Assembly (NCBI GenBank): GCA_903895855.1
Contig: CAITVN010000046.1
Coordinates: forward strand, 1 to 46,184
Direction: 5' to 3'
Source: Oligoflexia bacterium
GTDB taxonomy: Bacteria > Bdellovibrionota > UBA1018
DNA length: 46,184 nucleotides
In this document: positions 1-7,367 of the stretch, piece by piece
Layout of the letters: every line of letters begins with the position of its first letter
Numbering within the stretch: position 1 is the first letter of the stretch
The notes under the pieces: generated by a model
Told to the model about the DNA's origin: nothing
Seen by the model: only the letters and a program-made list of their open reading frames with translations
The model's database searches: none
Made by a program: the position numbers and the translations under genes

Positions 1-1
1 A

Positions 2-106
2 AGAATCCGTGGTCACGAAGAAATCAAAAATGTTTTAGCTGGGGTTGCTTACCGCGACGGAATCATGGTACCAGCCACTCAACTCCAAGGGGAACGTGCT
101 GCCTAG
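2..106 (+). CDS. 3' end of an unidentified protein (partial, cut by window edge)
   Basis: Frame 2 of the plus strand is open from the window edge to a TAG at 104-106. It encodes a 34-residue tail beginning RIRGHEEIKNVLAGV and ending LQGERAA. The other two plus frames close earlier or overlap this one implausibly, and the composition looks like ordinary coding sequence. I do not recognise the family from so short a piece. Its stop codon shares the CTAG tetramer with the stop of the convergent minus-strand gene. It could be chance, since 34 codons is weak evidence. Confidence 0.45.
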   Translation, partial: RIRGHEEIKNVLAGVAYRDGIMVPATQLQGERAA

Positions 107-768
107 GCCGACTCTCGATCCACAACATTTAGCAATATCTCCTCTCGTGGAGCCGACAACACTTGAACGTTCTTTAGTCCTGCGGTTCCTTTTGCGCCGT
201 ACGCAGCGTGCGCCAACTCAAGACATTGGGCTTGAATTTGAACCAAATCATTGCCGCGCAGAGTTCCGACAATACTTTGGTCATAGGTAAAATCAATATC
301 GTCATCCACATGGCAAGTGGCTTCAATCACAGCCATCTGAATCGCAGGCACAGGCGGTGGCAACGGCACCCCAGCACCAGGCCCGGTCGGTGGCCCATGC
401 GGCGGAGGTGGCGGACCCATTCCGCCTGGCCCAGGGCCGGAGCCAGAACCGGCCCCAGCAGCGCCGGCGCCGCCTGCCAACCCCAAAGTATTTTCAATCA
501 TACTCAATTGAGCGAGAAGGTGCGAGGCCGTTCGCTCGTCCATCTGATACGCTTTTGCCGCAATTTGCTGTTGCACGAAGGCCGATTTTTCAAGCAATTG
601 CCTAAAGCTTCCGGCCGTAATTGCTGGCCCCTCTGCGCTCGCCGCGACGCTAATTAAACCACCCAACAAAAAGCAGACCACCCAGTTTTTGCCGAAAGTT
701 TTCAAGTTTCGAATTTTGTTACTCTGTGTTTTGTAGCCGTGTGTATTCGCAAGTTTCATCGTATTCAT
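103..768 (-). CDS. secreted protein with Pro/Gly-rich linker, function unknown
   Basis: A 221-aa protein I do not recognise. The start is set at the ATG at 768 because AGGGAG lies 6 nt upstream; the frame stays open further upstream without a comparable site. Residues about 20-46 form a signal peptide (basic run, then VVCFLLGGLISVAASA with an AxA-type cleavage site). The mature protein has an alpha-helical, Gln/Ala-rich region, a central low-complexity Gly/Pro linker, and a C-terminal domain with two cysteines (ATCHVDDD and IQAQCLEL), which may form a disulphide in the periplasm. It is monocistronic and converges with the partial gene at the left edge. A consensus sigma-54 promoter lies about 85 nt upstream of the start. 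It is probably an envelope or secreted protein; no enzymatic motif is visible. Confidence 0.75.
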   Translation of the reverse strand: MNTMKLANTHGYKTQSNKIRNLKTFGKNWVVCFLLGGLISVAASAEGPAITAGSFRQLLEKSAFVQQQIAAKAYQMDERTASHLLAQLSMIENTLGLAGGAGAAGAGSGSGPGPGGMGPPPPPHGPPTGPGAGVPLPPPVPAIQMAVIEATCHVDDDIDFTYDQSIVGTLRGNDLVQIQAQCLELAHAAYGAKGTAGLKNVQVLSAPREEILLNVVDRESA

Positions 769-851
769 CGTGAACTCCCTCTGGTTTTTTAATTGTGATT
801 TTAAGTTGTGTGCCTTTTTTTTAACTCGTTTTTCAAAGGCAAAATCCATTG

Positions 852-867
852 AGCAAGACCAGTGCCA
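852..867 (-). promoter_or_regulatory. sigma-54 (RpoN) -24/-12 promoter
   Basis: Read on the minus strand the site is TGGCAC, five bases, TTGCT. It matches the RpoN consensus TGGCAC-N5-TTGCW at every defined position, with exactly 10 nt between GG and GC. Transcription would begin near 841 and give a leader of about 70 nt to the ATG at 768. The 40-bp dyad at 911-950 sits about 70-110 bp upstream of that start, where an enhancer-binding activator would normally bind. Confidence 0.65.
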
Positions 868-910
868 CACCTATAAGCCACCTGTTCACTGCCCACGAGA
901 GATTCACCGA

Positions 911-950
911 CATTGAATAGATATTATTTACCTTAATAATAAATTCAATG
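911..950. repeat. AT-rich dyad, candidate activator/operator site
   Basis: CATTGAAT (911-918) and ATTCAATG (943-950) are perfect inverted 8-mers. They enclose a second inverted pair, ATTATT and AATAAT. The dyad lies upstream of the sigma-54 promoter at 852-867. Alternatively, the minus strand reads TTGAAT-N16-TAATAT (948-921), a fair sigma-70 promoter embedded in the palindrome. The sequence does not decide between a UAS, an operator and a housekeeping promoter. Confidence 0.5.
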
Positions 951-1020
951 GTGAGCTATTGGCACCAAATTCAAATTTCAGTCAAAGCTTGGACACTTTG
1001 CAAGCGAGAATGGGTCGATT

Positions 1021-1063
1021 AAAACACAAACCGCCTTCGGCTCTTTCGAGCTGAAAGCGGTTT
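1021..1063 (-). terminator. rho-independent terminator after the three-repeat secreted protein gene
   Basis: A 16-bp stem with two imperfect pairs (1028-1043 with 1048-1063, loop 1044-1047) is followed on the minus strand by TTTGTGTTTT. It begins 39 nt after the stop codon at 1102-1104. Confidence 0.75.
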
Positions 1064-1101
1064 GGTTACTACTTAACGATTATAGACGACGACCGAAACG
1101 T

Positions 1102-2076
1102 TTAACGTACTGCTACGCAACTGATTGCGAATTGAGAACAAAAAGCTGGACCTTCTCGGCCGGCACAGCGTTGGTACACTGTGGTTCTGGCTTGATTGAG
1201 ATCAGTCGCAGTGGCGAGGTAATCAACACCTGAACGTTGGCCATGAAGCGTACACCTGAAGCTACTTGCCATTCCAGCCGGAGGTGCAGGCACTGGAGCT
1301 GGACCAGGGTATGGAACCGGAGCCGGCGGATAAGACGGGCCCGGGTAAGGTGCAGGGTACGGAGCCGGAGCTGGATACGATGATCCCGGATACGGCGCAG
1401 GTGCTGGGTAACCGCTGTGATAACCTTGCATAGGTGCGAGGTCATTAAATGACCAGTTGCCACCGACTGCCATCGTGTCCTCAAATCTTAAAACAAAATT
1501 TCCATCAGCCTCGATTGCAATGATGGTCACCATGCGATTCGATCGTTGAAGGTTGTATGCCCGATCGCCAACGCAGAGCCCCTGTGAACAGCCCGATAGT
1601 TTCGCAAGGTCTGTTCGCGACCACTCACCACCGACTGCCATTGTGTCTTCAAACAAAAGCACTAACTTGCCACTGGCTTCGATTGCCTTGACTTGAACTT
1701 TTCGGTAGCTGCGCTCAGTATTAATCGCTTCTTCACCGACGCAAAATCCTTCTGACGCTGAACAGCCCGACAATTTAGCGAGTGAAGCTGCGGTCCAGCC
1801 ACTGCCGATCGCGCCGGTGTCTAAGAATTTCAAAATAAAAGTACCATTAGGAGCCGCTGCAACAATCTCGACTTCTCTGTAGCTGCGCTCGGTATTCAGG
1901 GCGCGTTCTCCGATGAAAAAACCTTGATTAGCGTAACCACCCGCATAGCCGTAACCCGGCTCATTGCCAAAATGATCAGCACGCGCTGCTGCTTCAATGA
2001 ATGCCGCCGCACTCGCTAGAAAAGAACCCAAAACTAGATAACGACAAATTTTCTGAACCGATTGTGACATTTTCAT
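1102..2076 (-). CDS. secreted protein with three tandem ~57-aa repeats and Pro/Tyr-rich linker
   Basis: A 324-aa protein. The start is placed at the ATG at 2076, with AAGGAG 9 nt upstream; the frame is open further upstream but without a ribosome site. Residues 1-33 form a signal peptide ending ARA. Three tandem repeats follow at about 52-105, 110-163 and 167-217. Each has the pattern (F/L)C/FxGxxAxNxxRSxRxVxxxAxxxxGxxxLxFxDTxAxGxxW, so they look like small beta-barrel (SH3-like) units. Residues about 220-270 are a Pro/Tyr/Ala-rich tract (YPAPAPYPGP type). A C-terminal Cys-containing domain (about 275-324, four cysteines) may be disulphide bonded. I do not recognise the family. It is probably envelope-associated or exported. 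A sigma-54 promoter lies 35-50 nt upstream and a terminator follows. Confidence 0.78.
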   Translation of the reverse strand: MKMSQSVQKICRYLVLGSFLASAAAFIEAAARADHFGNEPGYGYAGGYANQGFFIGERALNTERSYREVEIVAAAPNGTFILKFLDTGAIGSGWTAASLAKLSGCSASEGFCVGEEAINTERSYRKVQVKAIEASGKLVLLFEDTMAVGGEWSRTDLAKLSGCSQGLCVGDRAYNLQRSNRMVTIIAIEADGNFVLRFEDTMAVGGNWSFNDLAPMQGYHSGYPAPAPYPGSSYPAPAPYPAPYPGPSYPPAPVPYPGPAPVPAPPAGMASSFRCTLHGQRSGVDYLATATDLNQARTTVYQRCAGREGPAFCSQFAISCVAVR

Positions 2077-2110
2077 ACTTATGGTCTCCTTGCCCACGGG
2101 TTGGCCATTA

Positions 2111-2126
2111 TGCGATGAGTGTGCCA
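2111..2126 (-). promoter_or_regulatory. sigma-54 (RpoN) -24/-12 promoter
   Basis: The minus strand reads TGGCAC-N5-TCGCA, preceded by a T, with GG and GC exactly 10 nt apart. It has one mismatch to TGGCAC-N5-TTGCA. The expected start near 2100 leaves a leader of about 24 nt that contains the AAGGAG site at 2086-2091 of the downstream secreted-protein gene. Confidence 0.6.
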
Positions 2127-2610
2127 ACTTCTGTAAGCCAGGTGAAAACTGCGACCGAGAGTTGGTGAATTTCACCGGTCACCCCCAGTCTCTAAGCCGA
2201 CGTTTTTTCACTCAGTGATTCAGAAAATTGAGCGGTCGGCCATCGTTATCAACATTTGAGCTAGTATTTTGTATACATTTCAGCTGTGTAATTAAAACTG
2301 AAATAACGATTGATATGGTCAGAGATTGCCCGAAAATTCTCAAGCGAATCGGCCAATTTCGAATCTATTTTGAAGCTTTCAATAGAACCGAGCCCGCCAC
2401 AACCCCTCGATCCTCAGATGCCAGGTACCCCTAAGGTGGCACCAGTTACTCGACCCAAAACCAACCGGGTATCGAACTGACACCAAAACCAGAGATTCTT
2501 TCAGACACTTCTTGTCACCGAAAGAAAAACTCCAAGGGGCGACCTTCACAAAACTCAGTAAGAGAAAGTGGGATTAAATAAATTAACGCATTGCGGCACG
2601 TATTTTAAAA
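2127..2610. other. non-coding interval
   Basis: About 480 nt lie between the sigma-54 promoter of the three-repeat protein gene and the stop of the alcohol dehydrogenase gene. The longest ORF (2228-2434, plus, 68 codons) has no ribosome binding site and unremarkable composition. A 7-bp dyad, ATTTCAG/CTGAAAT, occupies 2277-2304, about 180-200 bp upstream of the predicted sigma-54 start, a plausible activator position. No terminator was recognised after the dehydrogenase gene. Confidence 0.5.
2277..2304. repeat. inverted repeat ATTTCAG-N14-CTGAAAT
   Basis: Perfect 7-bp arms at 2277-2283 and 2298-2304. It could be an upstream activator site for the sigma-54 promoter at 2111-2126. It does not resemble the dyad at 911-950, so a shared activator is not supported by these two sites. 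Confidence 0.3.
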
Positions 2611-3654
2611 CTAGAAAGTCTTCGCGTCGATCACAAATCGGTACTTCACCTGGCTCTTGATCGTTCGCTCATAGGCCTCGTTGATCTGAGATGCAGGAAT
2701 CAGCTCGATATCGGCCAACACTTTTTTCTTAGCGCAGTAATCGAGCATTTCTTGAGTTTCTTTGATGCCGCCAATCAGCGAGCCATTGAGATTCTTGCGC
2801 CCAAAGATCAATGCAAACGCTGACACTTGACTAGGCTCAGGCGCTGCGCCAACCAGGGTCATCGTGCCATCAATTTTGAGACACCCTAAGTACGGCGTGA
2901 AATCGTGTTTTGCTGAAACGGTGTTGATGATGAAATCAAATTTTCCTTCGAGAGGCTCAAAATTCTTAGGGTCGCTGGTAATCACAAAATGCTTCGCCCC
3001 GAGTTTCTTGGCATCGGCTTGCTTAGACGGTGAAGTGCTAAACACGGTGACTTCAGCGCCCATCGATTTGGCTAACTTGACTGCCATGTGGCCTAAGCCG
3101 CCGAGGCCGACGACTCCGACTTTATGCCCTTTTTTCACGCCCTGCCGTTTAAGCGGAGAATAGGTCGTAATACCCGCACACAGTAGCGGCGCCACTCGAT
3201 CGAGCGGCTGACCTTTCTTTATTTTCAAAACGTATTTGTCTTTCACCACAATATGAGACGAGTACCCACCTTGAGTTGGTGTCTTACCGTCAAGTTCAGT
3301 GCTGTTATAAGTACCCACCATGTGATCATCGCAGAACTGTTCTTCGTGCGATTTGCAATTTGAACACTTGCCACAAGAATCGACAAAACAACCCACACCC
3401 GCGAGATCGCCGACTTTGAAACCTTTCACTTTCTTACCCACCGCAATCACCTTACCCACGATCTCGTGACCAGGAACGCAGGGGTAATACGAGGGGCCCC
3501 ATTCGCTTCGAGCCGTGTGAATATCAGAGTGGCAGACGCCTGAATAAGCGATTTCGATGACGACATCGTCAGACTTCGGATCACGCCTTTCAAAAGAATA
3601 AGGCTGAATAGGTGATGTGGCACTTTGAGCTGCGTACGCTTTTACTTTAATCAT
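2611..3654 (-). CDS. zinc-dependent NAD(P) alcohol dehydrogenase (CAD/YahK-like)
   Basis: A 347-aa medium-chain dehydrogenase/reductase expected to interconvert aldehydes and alcohols in the cytoplasm, probably with NADPH. The catalytic-zinc region GVCHSDIH and the GHE motif are present, as is the structural-zinc cluster CGKCSNCKSHEEQFC. The Rossmann motif is GVVGLGGLGHMAVKLAK, as in cinnamyl-alcohol-dehydrogenase-type enzymes such as YahK and yeast ADH6/7. Length fits the family. It sits between clpA and the secreted-protein genes with 80 nt to clpA, so it could be expressed alone or by readthrough. Its physiological substrate cannot be read from the sequence. Confidence 0.93.
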   Translation of the reverse strand: MIKVKAYAAQSATSPIQPYSFERRDPKSDDVVIEIAYSGVCHSDIHTARSEWGPSYYPCVPGHEIVGKVIAVGKKVKGFKVGDLAGVGCFVDSCGKCSNCKSHEEQFCDDHMVGTYNSTELDGKTPTQGGYSSHIVVKDKYVLKIKKGQPLDRVAPLLCAGITTYSPLKRQGVKKGHKVGVVGLGGLGHMAVKLAKSMGAEVTVFSTSPSKQADAKKLGAKHFVITSDPKNFEPLEGKFDFIINTVSAKHDFTPYLGCLKIDGTMTLVGAAPEPSQVSAFALIFGRKNLNGSLIGGIKETQEMLDYCAKKKVLADIELIPASQINEAYERTIKSQVKYRFVIDAKTF

Positions 3655-3734
3655 GCGCCGATACTACCGGCGGTGCCTAAAACTAGGCAAGAGTAAACTT
3701 TACCCAACGCCTTCACACTGAGCGAACACCTTCT

Positions 3735-6287
3735 TTACACCTCAGCTGGCTCTTTCACTTGAGAACTCACCGCACTGGCTTGCGTTGCCGACGGTGAGCC
3801 CGAAGTTCCCGAACTCAGCACAACAAAACAAAGCTCGCCGTCTTTCAAATCGACGAGAACTTTGCCACCTTTTTCTAAACGGCCAAAGAGCAGTTCAGAT
3901 GCCAGCGGCTTTTTGATCTTGTCTTGAATGAGTCTGGCCATGGGCCGAGCACCGAGTGCTCGATCATACCCTTTGTCTGCTAACCACTGCCTGGCTGTCG
4001 CCGAAAACTCACATTCTACGTTCTTGGTCAGCAACTGAGATTCGAGTTCAGCTAATTGTTTATCAACGACTTGAGCGATCGTGATCGGGTCAAGCGCATT
4101 GAAAAACACGATGCCATCTAGGCGATTTCTAAATTCAGGAGTGAACGTCTGCTCTACTGCTTTTTGCGCGTTAGAAACGCCCTGACCTTCAGAACTAAAG
4201 CCCAACGGCCTTTTCTCTAAATCGCGCGAGCCTGCGTTCGAAGTCATGAGCAAGATGACATTTCGAAAATCAGCCTTTCGACCATTGTTATCAGTGAGTG
4301 AACCGTGATCCATGACTTGCAGTAAAATATTCCAAATGTCGGCGTGTGCTTTTTCAATCTCATCGAGTAACACCACCGAATGGGGCTGTTTTCTGATTTG
4401 CTCAGTGAGTAATCCCGCCTGATCAAAACCGACGTACCCGGGAGGTGCACCAATGAGCCTAGAAACCGTGTGTTTTTCACTGTACTCGCTCATGTCAAAA
4501 CGAACCAGTGGCACCCCCAGCGCGAGCGCCAACTGCTTACTGAGTTCAGTTTTTCCGACCCCAGTGGGCCCACAAAACAAGAATGAGCCAATCGGTTTTT
4601 CGCCCGAACGCAAACCAGAGCGCGACAACTTGATCGCAGTCGCCAACGACTCGATTGCCTGGTCTTGGCCAAAAATCATGAGCTTGAGGTCACTTTCAAG
4701 ACTCTTCAATCGGTCGCGTTGGGTGTTACTGACCGCCTTTGCCGGAATTCTCGCCACTTGAGCCACCAAGTCTTCGACGTCGGCTACGGTCACTTCAATC
4801 GGAAGATTTTCAGACGAGTCTTCGCCCTCTAAATTCTTTGCGTTTGCCGCATCACTCTTAGCTCGACGCTTCAACTGAATTCGCGCGCCCACTTCATCTA
4901 ATAGGTCAATCGCCTTGTCTGGCAAAAACTTCTCATTCAAGTGCTTTACCGATAGCTCGACCATGCTGCGAATCGTGTCATTGGGGTATTTCACTTGATG
5001 ATGCGTTTCAAAGCGCTCTTTCAAGCCCATCAAAATTTGAACGGCTTCTTCTTGGGTCGGTTCGACCACATCGATTTTCTGAAACCTTCGGTTGAGCGCA
5101 TGGTCTTTCTCAAAACTCGCGCGGTATTCGTGATAGGTAGTCGAACCAATGCAACGAATTTCGCCGCGAGAAAGCATGGGCTTCAATAAGTTGGCTGCAT
5201 CTAAACTACCACCTCCGACCGAACCCGCCCCAATGATGGTGTGAATTTCATCGATGAATAGAACCGGCTTTTCACCCTTGTTCGATTTTGCCTGAAGAGC
5301 ACCGACTACTTTTTTCAGTCGTTGTTCAAAGTCACCTCGAAATTTTGTACCCGCGATTAAGGCCCCAAGATCTAAGCTATAAATCACGCAACCTGAGAGC
5401 AGACTAGGCACTTGGCCATCAACAATCAGTGTTGCCAGACCTTCGGCGAGTGCAGTTTTTCCGACTCCGGCTTCGCCTACCAATAGGGGATTATTCTTTC
5501 TTCGGCGGCAAAGCGTTTGCACCATTCGCTCAAGCTCATCTTTTCTTCCCACCAAAGGATCGAGTTTTTTTGCTTTTGCTAAATCGTTTAAATTTTGTGT
5601 GTATAACTCAAGGGGCTCATTACCCAATGACTTTCGCTTAGCTGAGTCTTTGAGTGTTTCAAGTCGCTCGGCTTTTGCATCGCCGGCTTCGGCATCATCA
5701 CTCTCATTCTCACCCGCCTCTTGATCATCGGTAAAAAGGGGCGGCTGATCTTGGTTGCCATCAAAATCAGTGCCATGACTGATGAAATTTAATAGGTCAA
5801 GTCTTTCAACTTCTTCGCGATTCAAGAGAAACAAAGACTGTGAGTCTTTGGCTTGAAATAGACTCACCAGCAAATCAACGGCAACAATTTCAGATTTTCC
5901 CGCCGACTGCGCGTGAAATAAAGCCCTTTGAATCGTTCGCTGAAAACCAAGGGTTACCGCCGGCAACTGGTCGTCTTTGCTTTTGTCGCCGCTCTCGCCC
6001 AATAATTTAGGTTCTGGTGGCGGCTCTGACTCGTCGTCGGGTTCTAAAATAGAGTTGTTTTTCTGCCCAGGTTTTCGCGGAATTTTTGGCACCTCATTGA
6101 TCAGGTACACGCTCAGGTCTTTTCTAAACACCGCAGGGTCACCACCACAAGCCGTCAACACCTGCCTCACAATGGGCTCGCGAAGCAAGGCCATAAATAG
6201 GTGTTCAACGGTCACAAACTCGTGCGACTCACTAGAGGCAAGCGCTACGGCGCGCGAAATCACTCTTTCGACTTCAGGACCAATCAT
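3735..6287 (-). CDS. clpA: ATP-dependent Clp protease ATP-binding subunit ClpA
   Basis: An 850-aa AAA+ unfoldase that feeds substrates to ClpP in the cytosol. The N-domain spans about 1-170. The first AAA module has Walker A GEAGVGKT (271-278) and Walker B VLFIDEIH; the second has GPTGVGKT and VVLLDEIEKAH. An LGF loop (PLGFSSEGQG) before FTPEFRNRLD corresponds to the ClpP-docking IGL/IGF loop. The protein is about 90 residues longer than E. coli ClpA. The extra length is mainly an acidic Pro/Glu insert inside the N-domain (about 80-107) and an acidic linker (about 173-210). It follows clpS after 15 nt, the classic clpS-clpA arrangement, so the adaptor and unfoldase are co-expressed. Confidence 0.97.
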   Translation of the reverse strand: MIGPEVERVISRAVALASSESHEFVTVEHLFMALLREPIVRQVLTACGGDPAVFRKDLSVYLINEVPKIPRKPGQKNNSILEPDDESEPPPEPKLLGESGDKSKDDQLPAVTLGFQRTIQRALFHAQSAGKSEIVAVDLLVSLFQAKDSQSLFLLNREEVERLDLLNFISHGTDFDGNQDQPPLFTDDQEAGENESDDAEAGDAKAERLETLKDSAKRKSLGNEPLELYTQNLNDLAKAKKLDPLVGRKDELERMVQTLCRRRKNNPLLVGEAGVGKTALAEGLATLIVDGQVPSLLSGCVIYSLDLGALIAGTKFRGDFEQRLKKVVGALQAKSNKGEKPVLFIDEIHTIIGAGSVGGGSLDAANLLKPMLSRGEIRCIGSTTYHEYRASFEKDHALNRRFQKIDVVEPTQEEAVQILMGLKERFETHHQVKYPNDTIRSMVELSVKHLNEKFLPDKAIDLLDEVGARIQLKRRAKSDAANAKNLEGEDSSENLPIEVTVADVEDLVAQVARIPAKAVSNTQRDRLKSLESDLKLMIFGQDQAIESLATAIKLSRSGLRSGEKPIGSFLFCGPTGVGKTELSKQLALALGVPLVRFDMSEYSEKHTVSRLIGAPPGYVGFDQAGLLTEQIRKQPHSVVLLDEIEKAHADIWNILLQVMDHGSLTDNNGRKADFRNVILLMTSNAGSRDLEKRPLGFSSEGQGVSNAQKAVEQTFTPEFRNRLDGIVFFNALDPITIAQVVDKQLAELESQLLTKNVECEFSATARQWLADKGYDRALGARPMARLIQDKIKKPLASELLFGRLEKGGKVLVDLKDGELCFVVLSSGTSGSPSATQASAVSSQVKEPAEV

Positions 6288-6302
6288 GGTTTTTCTCCTC
6301 GT

Positions 6303-6647
6303 TCATATGGCTTCGGTACTCGCCTTCAACGGAAACCCGTGGGCTTCGGCATACTCACCAACTTGAGCCGCTTTTGTTTCGGCAATTTCAAATGAGTAAA
6401 CGCCAGCCAACCCCTTACCTTGATGATGAACAGCCACCGTAATCTTTTCAGCCTCTGATCTCGGTTTAGCAAAAAACTTTTGAAGAACTTCTACCACGAA
6501 ATCAAAGGTACTGTAGTCATCATTATGTATCAATACGGCAAATTTTCGAGGCTCCGCAAGCTTTGGTTTGGCTGCGGCAACCCCAACCTCACTCGATTCG
6601 TCACCGCCAGTACCATCGGTATCGTCATCACCATTTGCCTCGCTCAT
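6303..6647 (-). CDS. clpS: ATP-dependent Clp protease adaptor ClpS
   Basis: A 114-aa adaptor that delivers N-degron substrates to ClpA. The conserved HNDDYSTFDFVVEVL core binds the N-terminal residue and contacts ClpA. AVHHQGKGLAGVYSFEIAE and the C-terminal EAHGFPLKA segment complete the fold. The first 33 residues are an acidic, disordered extension, as in other ClpS proteins. GGGAG lies about 9-11 nt upstream of the ATG. It is first in the clpS-clpA operon and divergent from the fic-domain gene, with 74 nt between their starts. Confidence 0.97.
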   Translation of the reverse strand: MSEANGDDDTDGTGGDESSEVGVAAAKPKLAEPRKFAVLIHNDDYSTFDFVVEVLQKFFAKPRSEAEKITVAVHHQGKGLAGVYSFEIAETKAAQVGEYAEAHGFPLKASTEAI

Positions 6648-6674
6648 TCAACACCACTCTCCCTTATGTTTTTC

Positions 6675-6680
6675 ATTATA
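6675..6680 (-). promoter_or_regulatory. -10 element of the clpS-clpA operon
   Basis: A perfect TATAAT on the minus strand, 28 nt upstream of the clpS ATG. There is no good -35 at 16-18 nt; a TTGACT lies 23 nt upstream, which is too far. The missing -35 and the overlapping inverted repeat at 6691-6722 suggest activator-dependent or regulated transcription. Confidence 0.45.
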
Positions 6681-6690
6681 CTTCTTGACC

Positions 6691-6722
6691 TCTTTTTACG
6701 GCTAGTCAATCCTGTAAAAAGA
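6691..6722. repeat. 9-bp inverted repeat between clpS and fic
   Basis: TCTTTTTAC (6691-6699) and GTAAAAAGA (6714-6722) are perfectly complementary around a 14-nt loop. The right arm reaches the first base of the fic ATG and the left arm covers the clpS -35 region. It may be a shared operator. In fic mRNA it would place the start codon at the base of a hairpin. Confidence 0.4.
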
Positions 6723-7333
6723 TGAGCGACGACACAAAAGATTCAGGCGACACAGGCAAACCCAACAATGTCATTGGCATCAATGCCGGTTCAGGCAAAG
6801 ACCAGCCGTCGTTATTGCTTCAATTAGAACGTGCCCGCTTTGAGCGAGCACTTGAAGTACTGGAAAGCTTAGTTGAGCATCGAGCTTTACTAACGACCAC
6901 TGAGTTAGCCAGAATCAACCACATCGTGATCGGGGTCAAGCACGACCCCAATTCACAAGAAAACCCTTGGCGTCAAGATATCATCACTTTAGAGCTACCT
7001 AGCGGTCGAACTGAAACCATGAACTTGATTGAAAACCCCGTGTTTGCACTCAGAGACCAACTTCACCGTACCACTGAGCGTTCTGAGGCCGGCGATTCGA
7101 TCGAAGCCGCCATTGATCTTTATGTCTGGATGGTCAAAGCTCACGCTTTCAAAGAAGGCAATCGTCGCACAGCCGTTTTAGCGACTCTTTACTTTCTTCA
7201 GCGTTACGGACACGCGATTAGCGGCATCGCACTTCACGAAGTGGGATTAGGCGACGTGAGAGATCCGACCCAGCGAGAAGCGTTGAAAGAAATGATTACC
7301 CAGATGAGTCGTTTCGCAAGCAAGCGCGGATAA
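6722..7333 (+). CDS. Fic/DOC-family protein
   Basis: A 203-aa protein whose C-terminal half carries the Fic motif HAFKEGNRR (141-149), matching HxFx(D/E)GN-x-R. His141 is the likely catalytic residue. Fic proteins usually transfer AMP or another phosphate-linked moiety onto target proteins. The upstream helix (EAAIDLYVWMVKAHAF) fits the fold. Residues 1-30 are polar and probably disordered. I found no clear (S/T)xxxE(G/N) autoinhibitory helix in either terminus and no small antitoxin gene beside it, so its control is unclear. No good Shine-Dalgarno precedes the ATG. It is divergent from clpS-clpA. Target and toxicity are unknown. Confidence 0.82.
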   Translation: MSDDTKDSGDTGKPNNVIGINAGSGKDQPSLLLQLERARFERALEVLESLVEHRALLTTTELARINHIVIGVKHDPNSQENPWRQDIITLELPSGRTETMNLIENPVFALRDQLHRTTERSEAGDSIEAAIDLYVWMVKAHAFKEGNRRTAVLATLYFLQRYGHAISGIALHEVGLGDVRDPTQREALKEMITQMSRFASKRG

Positions 7334-7367
7334 AGAATCAATTCGTTCGAATAGGATAACGTGCACC

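Noticed and set aside
208..657. 149-codon plus-strand ORF opposite the first secreted protein gene
   Set aside because: It is the antisense of the Gly/Pro-rich region, whose GC-rich codons keep other frames open; no ribosome site or signal peptide.
2228..2434. 68-codon ORF in the intergenic region
   Set aside because: No ribosome site, no domain pattern; ends in arbitrary composition.
2455..2500. tRNA-like TTCGATACC on the minus strand
   Set aside because: The flanking bases do not pair into a T-arm and no acceptor or anticodon stem is visible.
3675..3688. GCCTA/TAGGC hairpin between clpA and the dehydrogenase gene
   Set aside because: No T-run follows on the minus strand, so it is not a convincing terminator.
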